A stretch of 18,609 bases of DNA from Chloroflexota bacterium. Its GTDB lineage: Bacteria; Chloroflexota; Limnocylindria; QHBO01. Below the pieces are notes generated by a model, which did not search any database, was not told the DNA's origin, and saw only the letters and a program-made list of their open reading frames with translations. A program made the translations under genes and the position numbers. The stretch spans positions 1-18,609 of the forward strand of contig VBJX01000028.1 in the NCBI GenBank assembly GCA_005879775.1, given 5' to 3'. Positions within the stretch are counted from its first letter, which is position 1. The number at the start of each line of letters is the position of its first letter. Shown here piece after piece: positions 1 through 6,708 of the stretch.

Positions 1-1025
1 TCGAGACGATCCTCGGGCACGTGCCCGACGCCTGCCAGGAAGACGCGCCGTGGATCGGCGCTGATCGGGGTACCGGCGATGCTGATCGTGCCTTCCTCGA
101 GCGGGCGCAGCCCGGTGATCGCCTCCACCAGCTCCGTCTGGCCGTTGCCCTGCACGCCGGCGATGGCCACGATCTCGCCGACCCGGACCTCCAGGTCGAG
201 GGCCTGGACGGCCAGCTGTCCCCGGTCGTCGCGCACCGTGGCTCCGCGGACCTCCAGGACCGGCTCGCGCGGGACGGACGGCGCCTTGGTGACCCGCAGC
301 TGCACCGGGCGGCCGACCATCATGCGCGCCAGCTCCGTCTCACTCGTCGTCTCGGGAGTGGTGGTGCCGACCACCTTGCCCCGCCGCAGGACCGTGATCC
401 GGTCCGCGATCTCGACGACCTCGTTGAGCTTGTGGGTGATGAAGATGATCGAGGTGCCCGCGGCCTTGAGCGATCGCATCACCTCGAACAGGTCCACGAT
501 CTCCTGGGGCGTGAGCACCGCCGTCGGCTCGTCCAGGACGAGCAGGCTCGAGTTGCGGTAGAGCGTCTTGAGGATCTCGACCCGCTGCCGCACACCGACC
601 GGCAGGTCCTCGATGATCGCGTCCGGATCGACGCGCAGGCCGTGCTGCTCCGAGAGCTCCACGATGCGGCGCCGGGCACGACCCCGCTCGAGCACCATCA
701 GCGGCCCGCTCGTCGACTCAACGCCGAGCATGATGTTCTCGGTGACCGTGAAGACCGGAATCAGCATGAAGTGCTGGTGGACCATGCCGATTCCGGCCGC
801 GATTGCATCTCCGGGGCCGGTGAAATGGACCGGAGCCCCATCCAGCCGGACCTCGCCCTCATCGGGCTGATAGAGCCCGTAGAGGACGTTCATCAAGGTC
901 GACTTGCCGGCCCCGTTCTCGCCGAGCAGGGCATGGATCTCACCTGGGGCGACGGTCAGGTCGATGCCGTCGTTGGCCAGGACTCCGGGGAAGCGTTTGG
1001 TGATCCCCGACAGCTCGAGCTGCAT
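1..1025 (-). CDS. Nucleoside/simple-sugar ABC importer ATPase, partial (3' end off window)
   Basis: This is the cytoplasmic ATPase of a BMP-type ABC importer (YufO/NupO/RbsA-like, two nucleotide-binding domains in one chain). About 341 residues are visible. The first domain begins MQLELSGITKRFPG and has Walker A GENGAGKST at residues 35-43, an H-loop region with THKLNE, the signature variant LPVGVRQRVEI and Walker B LLVLDEPTAVLTPQE. The second domain is degenerate in this class; it starts near residue 270 and breaks off in the conserved VPEDR motif at the window edge. The ATG at 1025 fits the family N-terminus. A GGGAG sequence lies 10-14 nt upstream, so the ribosome site is mediocre. The gene is 84 nt downstream of the substrate-binding lipoprotein on the same strand; the two permease genes would be expected beyond the left edge. 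The likely substrates are purine nucleosides, inferred from the BMP partner and the nearby adenosine deaminase. Confidence 0.93.
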   Translation of the reverse strand, partial: MQLELSGITKRFPGVLANDGIDLTVAPGEIHALLGENGAGKSTLMNVLYGLYQPDEGEVRLDGAPVHFTGPGDAIAAGIGMVHQHFMLIPVFTVTENIMLGVESTSGPLMVLERGRARRRIVELSEQHGLRVDPDAIIEDLPVGVRQRVEILKTLYRNSSLLVLDEPTAVLTPQEIVDLFEVMRSLKAAGTSIIFITHKLNEVVEIADRITVLRRGKVVGTTTPETTSETELARMMVGRPVQLRVTKAPSVPREPVLEVRGATVRDDRGQLAVQALDLEVRVGEIVAIAGVQGNGQTELVEAITGLRPLEEGTISIAGTPISADPRRVFLAGVGHVPEDRL

Positions 1026-1060
1026 GGTGCGCGAACTCCCTGAGTCGAGGGAGATATAGA

Positions 1061-1097
1061 GACAGGCGGCCGTCGCCGAGGGCGAAGGCCGCCTGTC
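1061..1097 (-). other. Intercistronic stem-loop between binding-protein and ATPase genes
   Basis: Positions 1061-1071 and 1087-1097 are an exact 11-bp inverted repeat (GACAGGCGGCC / GGCCGCCTGTC). After one mismatch the stem continues with 5 more pairs (1073-1077 with 1081-1085) around a 3-nt GAG loop. In the minus-strand transcript it lies 12 nt after the stop of the lipoprotein gene and about 35 nt before the ATPase start. It has no clear U-run, so it is more likely a partial terminator or an mRNA-stabilising hairpin than a full terminator. Such hairpins are known after solute-binding-protein genes, where they allow excess binding protein over transporter; that role here is inferred. Confidence 0.75.
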
Positions 1098-1109
1098 GAT
1101 GAACGAAGG

Positions 1110-2213
1110 CTAGGAGGCTACTTTGAAGTCGTCCGCCTTGACGCTTCCGTCGATGAGCGCCGCCTTCAGCGCGGTGATCTCATCCTTCAGGGCCTGTGGG
1201 ACCTTCGAGTCGAGATCGTGGTACGGCGCGATGCCGACGCCGTCGTTGGCCAGCGTACCGACGTACAGGTTGCTCGGGAACGGCCCGGCAATCGCCTCGG
1301 TGATCGCCTCAAAGACGGCGTTGTCGATCCGCTTGAGCTCGCTCGACAGCATGATGCTCTCGAAGCCCGGCACGGAGATGTACTGGTCGACGTCTACGCC
1401 AATGAAGTAGGCGTTGCCGGCGTCCAGGACGGCCGCCATGGCTCCCTGTCCAACCGGACCGGCCACGGCGTAGATGACGTCCGCGCCTGCCTGCAGCTCG
1501 GCCTCGGCCGTGGTGCGACCCTTGTTCTGGTCGGTGAAGTCACCGGTGAAGGAGCCGGTGGCGGTGGCCGGATCCCAGCCGATCACCTTCACGGAGGTGC
1601 CCTTCTGCTTGTTGTAGTAGTTCACGCCGGCCACGTAGCCGTCCATGAAGTCGGTCACCGGGCTGATCTGGATCCCGCCGAATGTCCCGACGATGCCGGT
1701 CTGGCTCATGCCAGCCGCCAGGTAGCCCTGCAGCATCGAGGCCGACTTGGTGTCGAAGACGAGGCCGAGGACGTTCGGGATGGGGGGATCGTAGGCATAG
1801 TCGACGATCGCGAACTTCTGGTTCGGGTTTGCGGTGGCCGCCGCCTTGGTGGCGTCGCCGAGGAGGAAGCCGACCGTCACGATCAGGTCACAGCCCTGGC
1901 TGATGAACGTGTTGATGTTCGGGGCGTAATCAGTGTCAGCGGTCGACTCCAGCAGCGCGATCTGGATGCCGAGCTCGCTCTGCGCCCGCAGCAGCCCGTC
2001 GTGCGCGTTCTGGTTGAAGCCCTTGTCGTCGACGCCGCCGGTGTCGGTGACCTCGCAGGCCAAGAACTTGATGGACGGTGCGGCTGACGCTGGCGCGCTT
2101 GCCGATGCCGCCGATGAAGCCGATGCCGAGGGGGATGCGCCCTGGCACGCCGCGAGGATGAGTGCGGCGGTGAAGAGGGCGGCGCTCGGGCCAAGCCATC
2201 GCTGCTTCCGCAT
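1110..2213 (-). CDS. BMP-family ABC transporter substrate-binding lipoprotein
   Basis: A 367-residue extracytoplasmic solute-binding lipoprotein of the basic membrane protein (BMP/PnrA/Med) family, whose characterised members bind purine nucleosides. The N-terminus is a lipoprotein signal: MRKQRW, a hydrophobic stretch, then lipobox LAAC with the lipidated Cys at residue 23. A flexible Ser/Ala tether follows (residues about 25-45). The BMP domain then opens with CEVTDTGGVDDKGFNQNA, the family hallmark. The ATG at 2213 is preferred over upstream in-frame starts because AGGGAGAAGGAGAATCC lies directly before it (AAGGAG core 6-7 nt away) and because the signal peptide starts there. A near-consensus promoter sits about 100 nt upstream. 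The ATPase gene follows downstream after a stem-loop. The binding residues were not checked individually, so nucleoside specificity is a family-level inference; a simple-sugar ligand is less likely. Confidence 0.93.
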   Translation of the reverse strand: MRKQRWLGPSAALFTAALILAACQGASPSASASSAASASAPASAAPSIKFLACEVTDTGGVDDKGFNQNAHDGLLRAQSELGIQIALLESTADTDYAPNINTFISQGCDLIVTVGFLLGDATKAAATANPNQKFAIVDYAYDPPIPNVLGLVFDTKSASMLQGYLAAGMSQTGIVGTFGGIQISPVTDFMDGYVAGVNYYNKQKGTSVKVIGWDPATATGSFTGDFTDQNKGRTTAEAELQAGADVIYAVAGPVGQGAMAAVLDAGNAYFIGVDVDQYISVPGFESIMLSSELKRIDNAVFEAITEAIAGPFPSNLYVGTLANDGVGIAPYHDLDSKVPQALKDEITALKAALIDGSVKADDFKVAS

Positions 2214-2315
2214 GGATTCTCCTTCTCCCTCCATCACGGACTCCCGGCGCCGCAGTTCGATCACGGCAAGGGTCGCATCCCGGGCCCGAGGGCAAGGCCG
2301 GTGCGAATCCCGGGG

Positions 2316-2344
2316 ATGATACCCGTGCCGGTCACTGGACTCAA
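2316..2344 (-). promoter_or_regulatory. Sigma-70-type promoter of the BMP transporter operon
   Basis: On the minus strand, TTGAGT (2344-2339) is followed after exactly 17 nt by TATCAT (2321-2316). This is the best -35/-10 pair in the window. Transcription would start near 2309, giving a 5' leader of roughly 95 nt before the ATG at 2213. The leader has GC-rich self-complementary patches but no riboswitch I recognise. The divergent phosphatase promoter lies within 50 nt. Confidence 0.7.
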
Positions 2345-2389
2345 GAGATTTCGTCGCACCGCTGGCGGTCCCCCACCCGATGGTCACCC

Positions 2390-2403
2390 TATCATCGGGC
2401 AGC
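2390..2403 (+). promoter_or_regulatory. -10 element directly before the HAD phosphatase start (leaderless type)
   Basis: TATCAT at 2390-2395 is followed by 8 nt and then ATG at 2404. There is no Shine-Dalgarno sequence before this ATG, and no convincing -35. A transcript starting 6-8 nt after the hexamer would begin at or next to the start codon. This decides the start: the in-frame ATG at 2380 lies upstream of the -10 and would not be in such a transcript. Confidence 0.55.
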
Positions 2404-3255
2404 ATGAAGGCAGCCGACTTGCGTCCACGCCTGGTCATCTTTGACCTCGACGGAGTGGTCTACCGCGGGGACCGGGCAGTCCCCGGAGCGGCCGAGCTGA
2501 TCGGCGCCCTCCGTGAGCGGGGCTCGCTCGTCCGCTTTGCCACGAACAACTCGATGACCACGCGGGAGGGTTACGTCAGCCGCCTCGCCGCCATGGGGAT
2601 CGAGACGGCCTCCGAGGAGATCGTCACGTCCACCTCGGCAACGATCGACCACCTGCATGCCCACCTGCCGGAGGTGCGGCGGGTCATGGCGCTCGGAGCG
2701 CCGGGCATGCTCGACGAGCTTCAGGCCGCCGGCTTCGAGGCCACGCCCGCCGCCGAGTCCGTGCCAGCCGCCTACGACGGCGGGCCGTTGGGGACCGCCT
2801 ACGACGCGGTCATCGTCGGGCTTGATCCGCAGGTCGACTACCGGCGCCTGGCCGCCGCCGCCAGCGCAATTCGGGCCGGGGCGCGCTTCATCGCCACCAA
2901 CGCCGATCTGCGCTATCCGACCCCCACCGGGCTCCTGCCGGGCGCGGGATCGATCGTGGCCGCGGTGCGCGCGGCGAGCGGCGTCGAGCCGCTGGTCATC
3001 GGCAAGCCGGAGCCGGCGATCTTCCAGGCCATCCTGGAGGCAGCCGGAGTGCCGGCCGGTGAGGCGCTGGCCATCGGCGACAACCCGGACGCCGACATGG
3101 TCGCCGCACGGCGGGCCGGGATCGCCTCGATCCTGGTGCTGACCGGCGTGGTCGACAAAGCCGCGGCCGAGATGCTCAGTGGGGATCGTCGCCCGGATGC
3201 CGTGGCTGCCGGCCCCGCTGACGTCGCGGCGCTCCTGGGCCTCCCGCTCAGCTGA
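2404..3255 (+). CDS. HAD-superfamily (subfamily IIA, NagD-like) phosphatase
   Basis: A 283-residue cytoplasmic phosphatase of the NagD/4-nitrophenylphosphatase/phosphoglycolate-phosphatase group. Motif I is IFDLDGVVYRG with nucleophile D14 and acid-base D16. Motif II is ATNNS (46-50), motif III is IGKPEP with K201, and motif IV is GDNPDADM (226-232). The region between motifs II and III (about 75-190) is the type C2 cap expected for subfamily IIA. Physiological substrates in this group include nucleotide monophosphates and phosphoglycolate; the sequence does not settle which. It is divergent from the nucleoside transporter and overlaps the 3' end of the convergent adenosine deaminase by 8 nt, so a role in nucleotide salvage or dephosphorylation is plausible but inferred. 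An ATG at 2380 is an alternative start, disfavoured by the promoter position. Confidence 0.9.
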   Translation: MKAADLRPRLVIFDLDGVVYRGDRAVPGAAELIGALRERGSLVRFATNNSMTTREGYVSRLAAMGIETASEEIVTSTSATIDHLHAHLPEVRRVMALGAPGMLDELQAAGFEATPAAESVPAAYDGGPLGTAYDAVIVGLDPQVDYRRLAAAASAIRAGARFIATNADLRYPTPTGLLPGAGSIVAAVRAASGVEPLVIGKPEPAIFQAILEAAGVPAGEALAIGDNPDADMVAARRAGIASILVLTGVVDKAAAEMLSGDRRPDAVAAGPADVAALLGLPLS

Positions 3256-4288
3256 TGGCCGGTTCGGTGACGGCCCAGGCACCCCAGGCCCGCTGGGCGA
3301 GATCGGTCAGCCGGCTCAGCGCCAGACCCCGCCAGAAGCCGCGCCGGAAGCCGTTCAGGGCGATGGCAGCCAGCTCATCGGCCGTCATCTCCTGTGCGAG
3401 CGCGCTGCGCGCCATCTCCTCGCTGAGGGTCGTGTTGGAGACCGTGCGGTCGTCGGTCGAGATGGTGACGCTCACTCCCGCCCGATGGAGCCGGGCCAGT
3501 GGATGGGCAGCGAGGTCCGGCACGATGCCCGCCTGCACGTTGCTGGTCGGGCAGAGGTCGAGGGTCACGTCCCGCTCTCGCACCAGCGCGATCGTCGCCG
3601 GGTCCTGCGCGCTGGTCACGCCGTGGGCGATGCGGCGCACGCCGAGGTCGATCGCCTCCCGGATCCGCTCCGGTCCCGGCACCTCTCCCGCATGCGCGGT
3701 GAGTGCCAGCCCACCCTCTTCGGCGGCTCGGAACGCGGCGGCGTGCGGAGGAGCCGGGTATGTCGCCTCTGGCCCAGCCAGGTCGAAGCCGACCACCGGC
3801 TCCCCGAACGCGGCTGCGGTGCGCGCCAGCTCCACGTTGGCGCCGGGCGGATGCGAGCGCATGGCCGTCACGATCAGGGCGATCAGCGGCGCCGTGTCAC
3901 CGAGCCGCCGCGCCGCCTCCTCGACGCCTGCCGCGACCGCCTCGATGACGGCGGTGACCGCAAGGCCCCGTTCCAGGTGGAGCCGGGGAGCCCAGCGGAT
4001 TTCGCCATATCGGACCCCGTCGGACGCCATCGCCTCGACCAGCTCGGCACTCACCCGGGACAGGGCCGGGGTCGTCTGCAGCAGGGCGATCGGCAGGTCG
4101 AAGTAGGTGAGCAGCTCGGCCTGGTCGCGGCAGTGGGGCGGGGCGATCATCCGGGCCCGGGCGCCGTCCAGATCGAGCGAGATCCCCGCCTCGGCAGCCA
4201 GCTCGACCGCGGTTTCGGGGCGGATCGCCCCATCCAGGTGCTGGTGCAGCTCGGCCTTCGGCAGCGCGCGCAGCGCCTCCAGGTCCAT
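3248..4288 (-). CDS. add: Adenosine deaminase
   Basis: A 346-residue amidohydrolase-fold enzyme that deaminates adenosine (and deoxyadenosine) to inosine in purine salvage. All metal and catalytic motifs are present: HQHLDG with zinc ligands H15 and H17, TAHAGE with ligand H199 and proton donor E202, RIAHG with H222, and STDDRTVSNTTLSEE with D279/D280. The length matches bacterial Add. The start MDLEALRALPKAELH matches the family, and a -10 TATCAT lies 6 nt before it. The gene converges on the HAD phosphatase with an 8-nt overlap and is divergent from the gene at 4295, with only 6 nt between the two ATGs. It lies near a BMP-type nucleoside importer, which supports a nucleoside uptake and salvage role. 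An adenine deaminase-like specificity within the same family cannot be fully excluded. Confidence 0.95.
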   Translation of the reverse strand: MDLEALRALPKAELHQHLDGAIRPETAVELAAEAGISLDLDGARARMIAPPHCRDQAELLTYFDLPIALLQTTPALSRVSAELVEAMASDGVRYGEIRWAPRLHLERGLAVTAVIEAVAAGVEEAARRLGDTAPLIALIVTAMRSHPPGANVELARTAAAFGEPVVGFDLAGPEATYPAPPHAAAFRAAEEGGLALTAHAGEVPGPERIREAIDLGVRRIAHGVTSAQDPATIALVRERDVTLDLCPTSNVQAGIVPDLAAHPLARLHRAGVSVTISTDDRTVSNTTLSEEMARSALAQEMTADELAAIALNGFRRGFWRGLALSRLTDLAQRAWGAWAVTEPAIS

Positions 4289-4300
4289 CGGGCCATGATA
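4289..4300 (-). promoter_or_regulatory. -10 element of the add gene, overlapping the divergent start codon
   Basis: On the minus strand, TATCAT occupies 4300-4295, followed by GGCCCG and then the add ATG at 4288. The complementary strand of the hexamer is ATGATA, the first two codons of the divergent gene at 4295. A weak -35-like TCGAGA lies at 4322-4317 (16-nt spacer). There is no Shine-Dalgarno sequence before add, so a leaderless transcript is the simplest reading. Confidence 0.6.
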
Positions 4301-5185
4301 GGCGGCCGGATTCGCGTCTCGACCCTCGTCGGGGTCCTGGCGATCCTGGTTCTCGGGCTGGTGATCGGCCTGCGGCCGGCCGATCCCGCCTCTGCCGATC
4401 CCTCGACGACCGCCGGGCGAGCCGCCCGGCTGGCCGGCATGGCACGGATCGCCGACGACGACCTGCGGCGCCTCACCGAGCTGCTGGTGGCCACCGTCGA
4501 CGATGCGCGCAGCGGCGCCGCGCTCACCGTGGCCGGCGACGATCCGCCAGCCCCGCCCCTCATCGCCGCCGCCGACCGGCTGGATGGCGGCCTGCAGGTC
4601 GCCGACGGGGCACAATCGGCGCTCGTCGCCTTGCGCGGCACGGCGGCAGCCGTCGACCCCGGCCTGGTGCTCCCTCCATCCGGCGTGAACGGGGCGGCGC
4701 TCTCGTCGATCGCCGGGCAGCTGCGGGAGGCCGCTGACGCTGCCACCTCGTTCGTTGCGCGGCGCCATGCCACCGATGCGGTGCTCGCCGCCCTGGCGGA
4801 TGCGCTCGCCGCACTCGACCACGACCAGGCGCAGGCGGCGCTCCATTTCCTGGCCGATGCCGCGGCTCCCATGGAGCTGGTCCGCGCCTGGCCGTCTCCG
4901 CCGGTCACGCTCGCCCTCTGGCTGACGACCACCGACGGGTTGCTCCTGGCCGTGCGTGCCATGGCCGACGCCACGCTCGCCGATGACCCCGTGGCCGCGG
5001 CGAAGGCCGCGGACGACTACGCGAAGGCCGCTGAGGCGGCCCGCGGCGCCGACGTCTCGCTGGCCCTGGCACTCTCCGAGGGAGGCGCCGCCGTGACGGC
5101 CATCCCGCTGCGCCGCCTGGCGGATGGCCTGTCGGACCTCACCGCGCTCCGCGAGGCGATCGCGACGCTCAGCGAGGGGGACTGA
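4295..5185 (+). CDS. Unrecognised secreted or membrane-anchored Ala-rich helical protein
   Basis: A 296-residue protein I do not recognise. It starts MIGGRIR, followed by a strongly hydrophobic segment at about residues 8-27 and then RPADPASADPS, so it is either a cleaved signal peptide or an N-terminal anchor. The rest is rich in Ala, Asp and Leu and low in aromatics and has no Cys. Runs such as AAKAADDYAKAAEAARGADV suggest a bundle of amphipathic helices exported to the cell surface. No catalytic motif is visible. The start is uncertain: there is neither a Shine-Dalgarno sequence nor a -10 before the ATG, but the signal-like segment begins right after it. Codon bias in the plus frame (G/C third positions) and the intact open frame support a real gene. 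It sits between divergent add and the aminopeptidase-like gene 56 nt downstream. Confidence 0.7.
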   Translation: MIGGRIRVSTLVGVLAILVLGLVIGLRPADPASADPSTTAGRAARLAGMARIADDDLRRLTELLVATVDDARSGAALTVAGDDPPAPPLIAAADRLDGGLQVADGAQSALVALRGTAAAVDPGLVLPPSGVNGAALSSIAGQLREAADAATSFVARRHATDAVLAALADALAALDHDQAQAALHFLADAAAPMELVRAWPSPPVTLALWLTTTDGLLLAVRAMADATLADDPVAAAKAADDYAKAAEAARGADVSLALALSEGGAAVTAIPLRRLADGLSDLTALREAIATLSEGD

Positions 5186-5203
5186 GCCGCCGGTGACGGC
5201 GTC

Positions 5204-5234
5204 TATACTCGCCGCGCCCAAAACGACGAAGGGA
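5204..5234 (+). promoter_or_regulatory. -10 element and ribosome binding site of the M17 gene
   Basis: TATACT at 5204-5209 is followed by a leader of about 25-30 nt containing GAAGGGA (5229-5235), which is 6-7 nt before the ATG at 5242. This Shine-Dalgarno sequence selects 5242 over the overlapping out-of-frame ATG at 5238. No good -35 is seen. This gene is therefore a leadered counter-example to the leaderless starts in the window. Confidence 0.55.
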
Positions 5235-5241
5235 GCCATGC

Positions 5242-6681
5242 ATGCGTGTGCGAAGCGGTGGCGCCGATCCCGCGACCGTCCAGGCTGACGTCCTCGCCCT
5301 GCCGATCTTTCGGGGCGAACGCGAGATGCCCCCCGACCTGGCCGCACTCGACGCGGCGGCGGGCGGTGCGGTGCGGCGCGCGATCGAATGGGGCGAGTTC
5401 GACTTCAGCGAGATCGAGACCGCGCTGGTCGATGCCGGGCCACTTCCAACTCCAAAGCTGCTGCTGGTGTTGGCCGGCCGGCGCGGGAGGGGAGCCTGGC
5501 GCGCGCGCCGCGTGGCCTCGAAGGCAACGCGACACCTGCAGGGGCGTGGCGCGCGCTCCATGGCGCTATGGCTGCGTGACGATGAGGATTCGGATGCCTA
5601 TGCGGCGGCGGTCATCGGCGCGTCCCAGGGCACGTTCCGCCCCTACACCTATTACGGTCGTGTCCGGGACACCCCCGACATGCTGCGCAGCGTCGAGGAG
5701 CTGGTGCTCGTTGGGGATGGGATCCCTGCCGATGGCACCCTCGAGGCGGCCGCCGAGATCGCCGACGGAGTGGAATGGGGACGTACCCTGGCCAACCGGT
5801 CGGCGAACGACCTTGACCCGGAGGCGATGGCGGAGACCGCGCGGGGCCTCGAGGCGGACGGCTGTTCGGTCGAGGTGCTTGGCCCCGTCGAGATGCGGGC
5901 GCTGGGCATGGGGGCACTGCTCGGCGTGGGGCAGGGGGCTGCCCATGAGCCCCGCCTGATCGCGGTCAAGCTGCCGGGCTGGGCCAAGGCCGGTGATCGC
6001 CGGCTGGCCTTTGTCGGCAAGGGCGTCTGCTTTGACTCCGGCGGCATCAGCCTTAAGGGGGCTGAGCGGATGGAGGAGATGAAGCATGACAAGGCGGGGG
6101 CCGCCGCCGTGCTCGCCGCCGCACGGACCGTGGCGCGGCTGGCACCGCAGACACCGCTGATGGCCGTGGCACCCATGGTCGAGAACATGCCCGGCGGCAA
6201 CGCCCAGCGACCGGGCGACGTGGTCAAGGCCATGAATGGCAAGACGATCGAGGTGGAGCGCCAGGGAGCCACCCACATGGTCGACGTGGCCACCCTGACC
6301 GGATCGGCGGCGATCGCCTTCGGCGACATGATCAGCGCCTATTTCGCCCGTCCGCGCGAGTGGGGCGCCCAGGTCGGAAACGCGGCGGAGGCGACCGGCG
6401 AGTGGTTCTGGGAGATGCCGCTGGCCACCGAGTACCGCGACACACTCGATTCGGCACACGCCGATCTCGTGAACTCCGCGGCGAAGGAGGGCGGCCTGAT
6501 CAAGAGCGCCGTCTTCCTGTCCGAGTTCGCCACCGTGCCGTGGGTCCACGTGGACATCGGCGGATCTGCCTACCTCATCCGCGACAAGCCGCACAACCCG
6601 AAGGGCGCGCTCGGGACGACCATCTCGACGCTCGTCCGGCTGGCGCTCGACTACGGTGGCGCTGGTGGCGCGGCGGCCTGA
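5242..6681 (+). CDS. pepA: M17 leucyl-aminopeptidase-like protein lacking the NTDAEGRL signature
   Basis: A 479-residue cytosolic M17 (PepA/leucyl aminopeptidase) protein. Active members remove N-terminal residues from peptides using two metal ions. The N-terminal macro-like domain (about 1-170) is followed by the catalytic domain. VGKG K260, FDSGGISLK with D265 and K272, and MKHD with D283 match bovine LAP K250, D255, K262 and D273 at identical spacing. However, GKTIEV (332-338) continues directly into ERQGATHMVDVATLTG. In homologues such as E. coli PepA, 18 residues carrying NTDAEGRL lie between these blocks. The equivalents of D332, E334 and R336 are therefore absent, and the frame stays open to a normal C-terminus. 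As written, the protein should be unable to bind both metals or catalyse. It could be a pseudoenzyme, a recent in-frame deletion or an assembly collapse. Promoter and ribosome site look intact. A prepilin-peptidase-like gene follows 27 nt downstream. Confidence 0.92.
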   Translation: MRVRSGGADPATVQADVLALPIFRGEREMPPDLAALDAAAGGAVRRAIEWGEFDFSEIETALVDAGPLPTPKLLLVLAGRRGRGAWRARRVASKATRHLQGRGARSMALWLRDDEDSDAYAAAVIGASQGTFRPYTYYGRVRDTPDMLRSVEELVLVGDGIPADGTLEAAAEIADGVEWGRTLANRSANDLDPEAMAETARGLEADGCSVEVLGPVEMRALGMGALLGVGQGAAHEPRLIAVKLPGWAKAGDRRLAFVGKGVCFDSGGISLKGAERMEEMKHDKAGAAAVLAAARTVARLAPQTPLMAVAPMVENMPGGNAQRPGDVVKAMNGKTIEVERQGATHMVDVATLTGSAAIAFGDMISAYFARPREWGAQVGNAAEATGEWFWEMPLATEYRDTLDSAHADLVNSAAKEGGLIKSAVFLSEFATVPWVHVDIGGSAYLIRDKPHNPKGALGTTISTLVRLALDYGGAGGAAA

Positions 6682-6708
6682 GGCGGTGGGGGGACGGGCC
6701 ACGGCCCC

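Noticed and set aside
21..1043. Plus-strand open frame (340 codons) opposite the left ABC ATPase
   Set aside because: The minus strand encodes Walker A, signature and Walker B motifs in frame; the plus translation is an Asp/Arg/His-rich shadow.
2214..2315. Possible riboswitch in the leader of the BMP lipoprotein gene
   Set aside because: The leader is only about 95 nt, with short GC-rich self-complementary patches. I could not match a purine or other riboswitch core.
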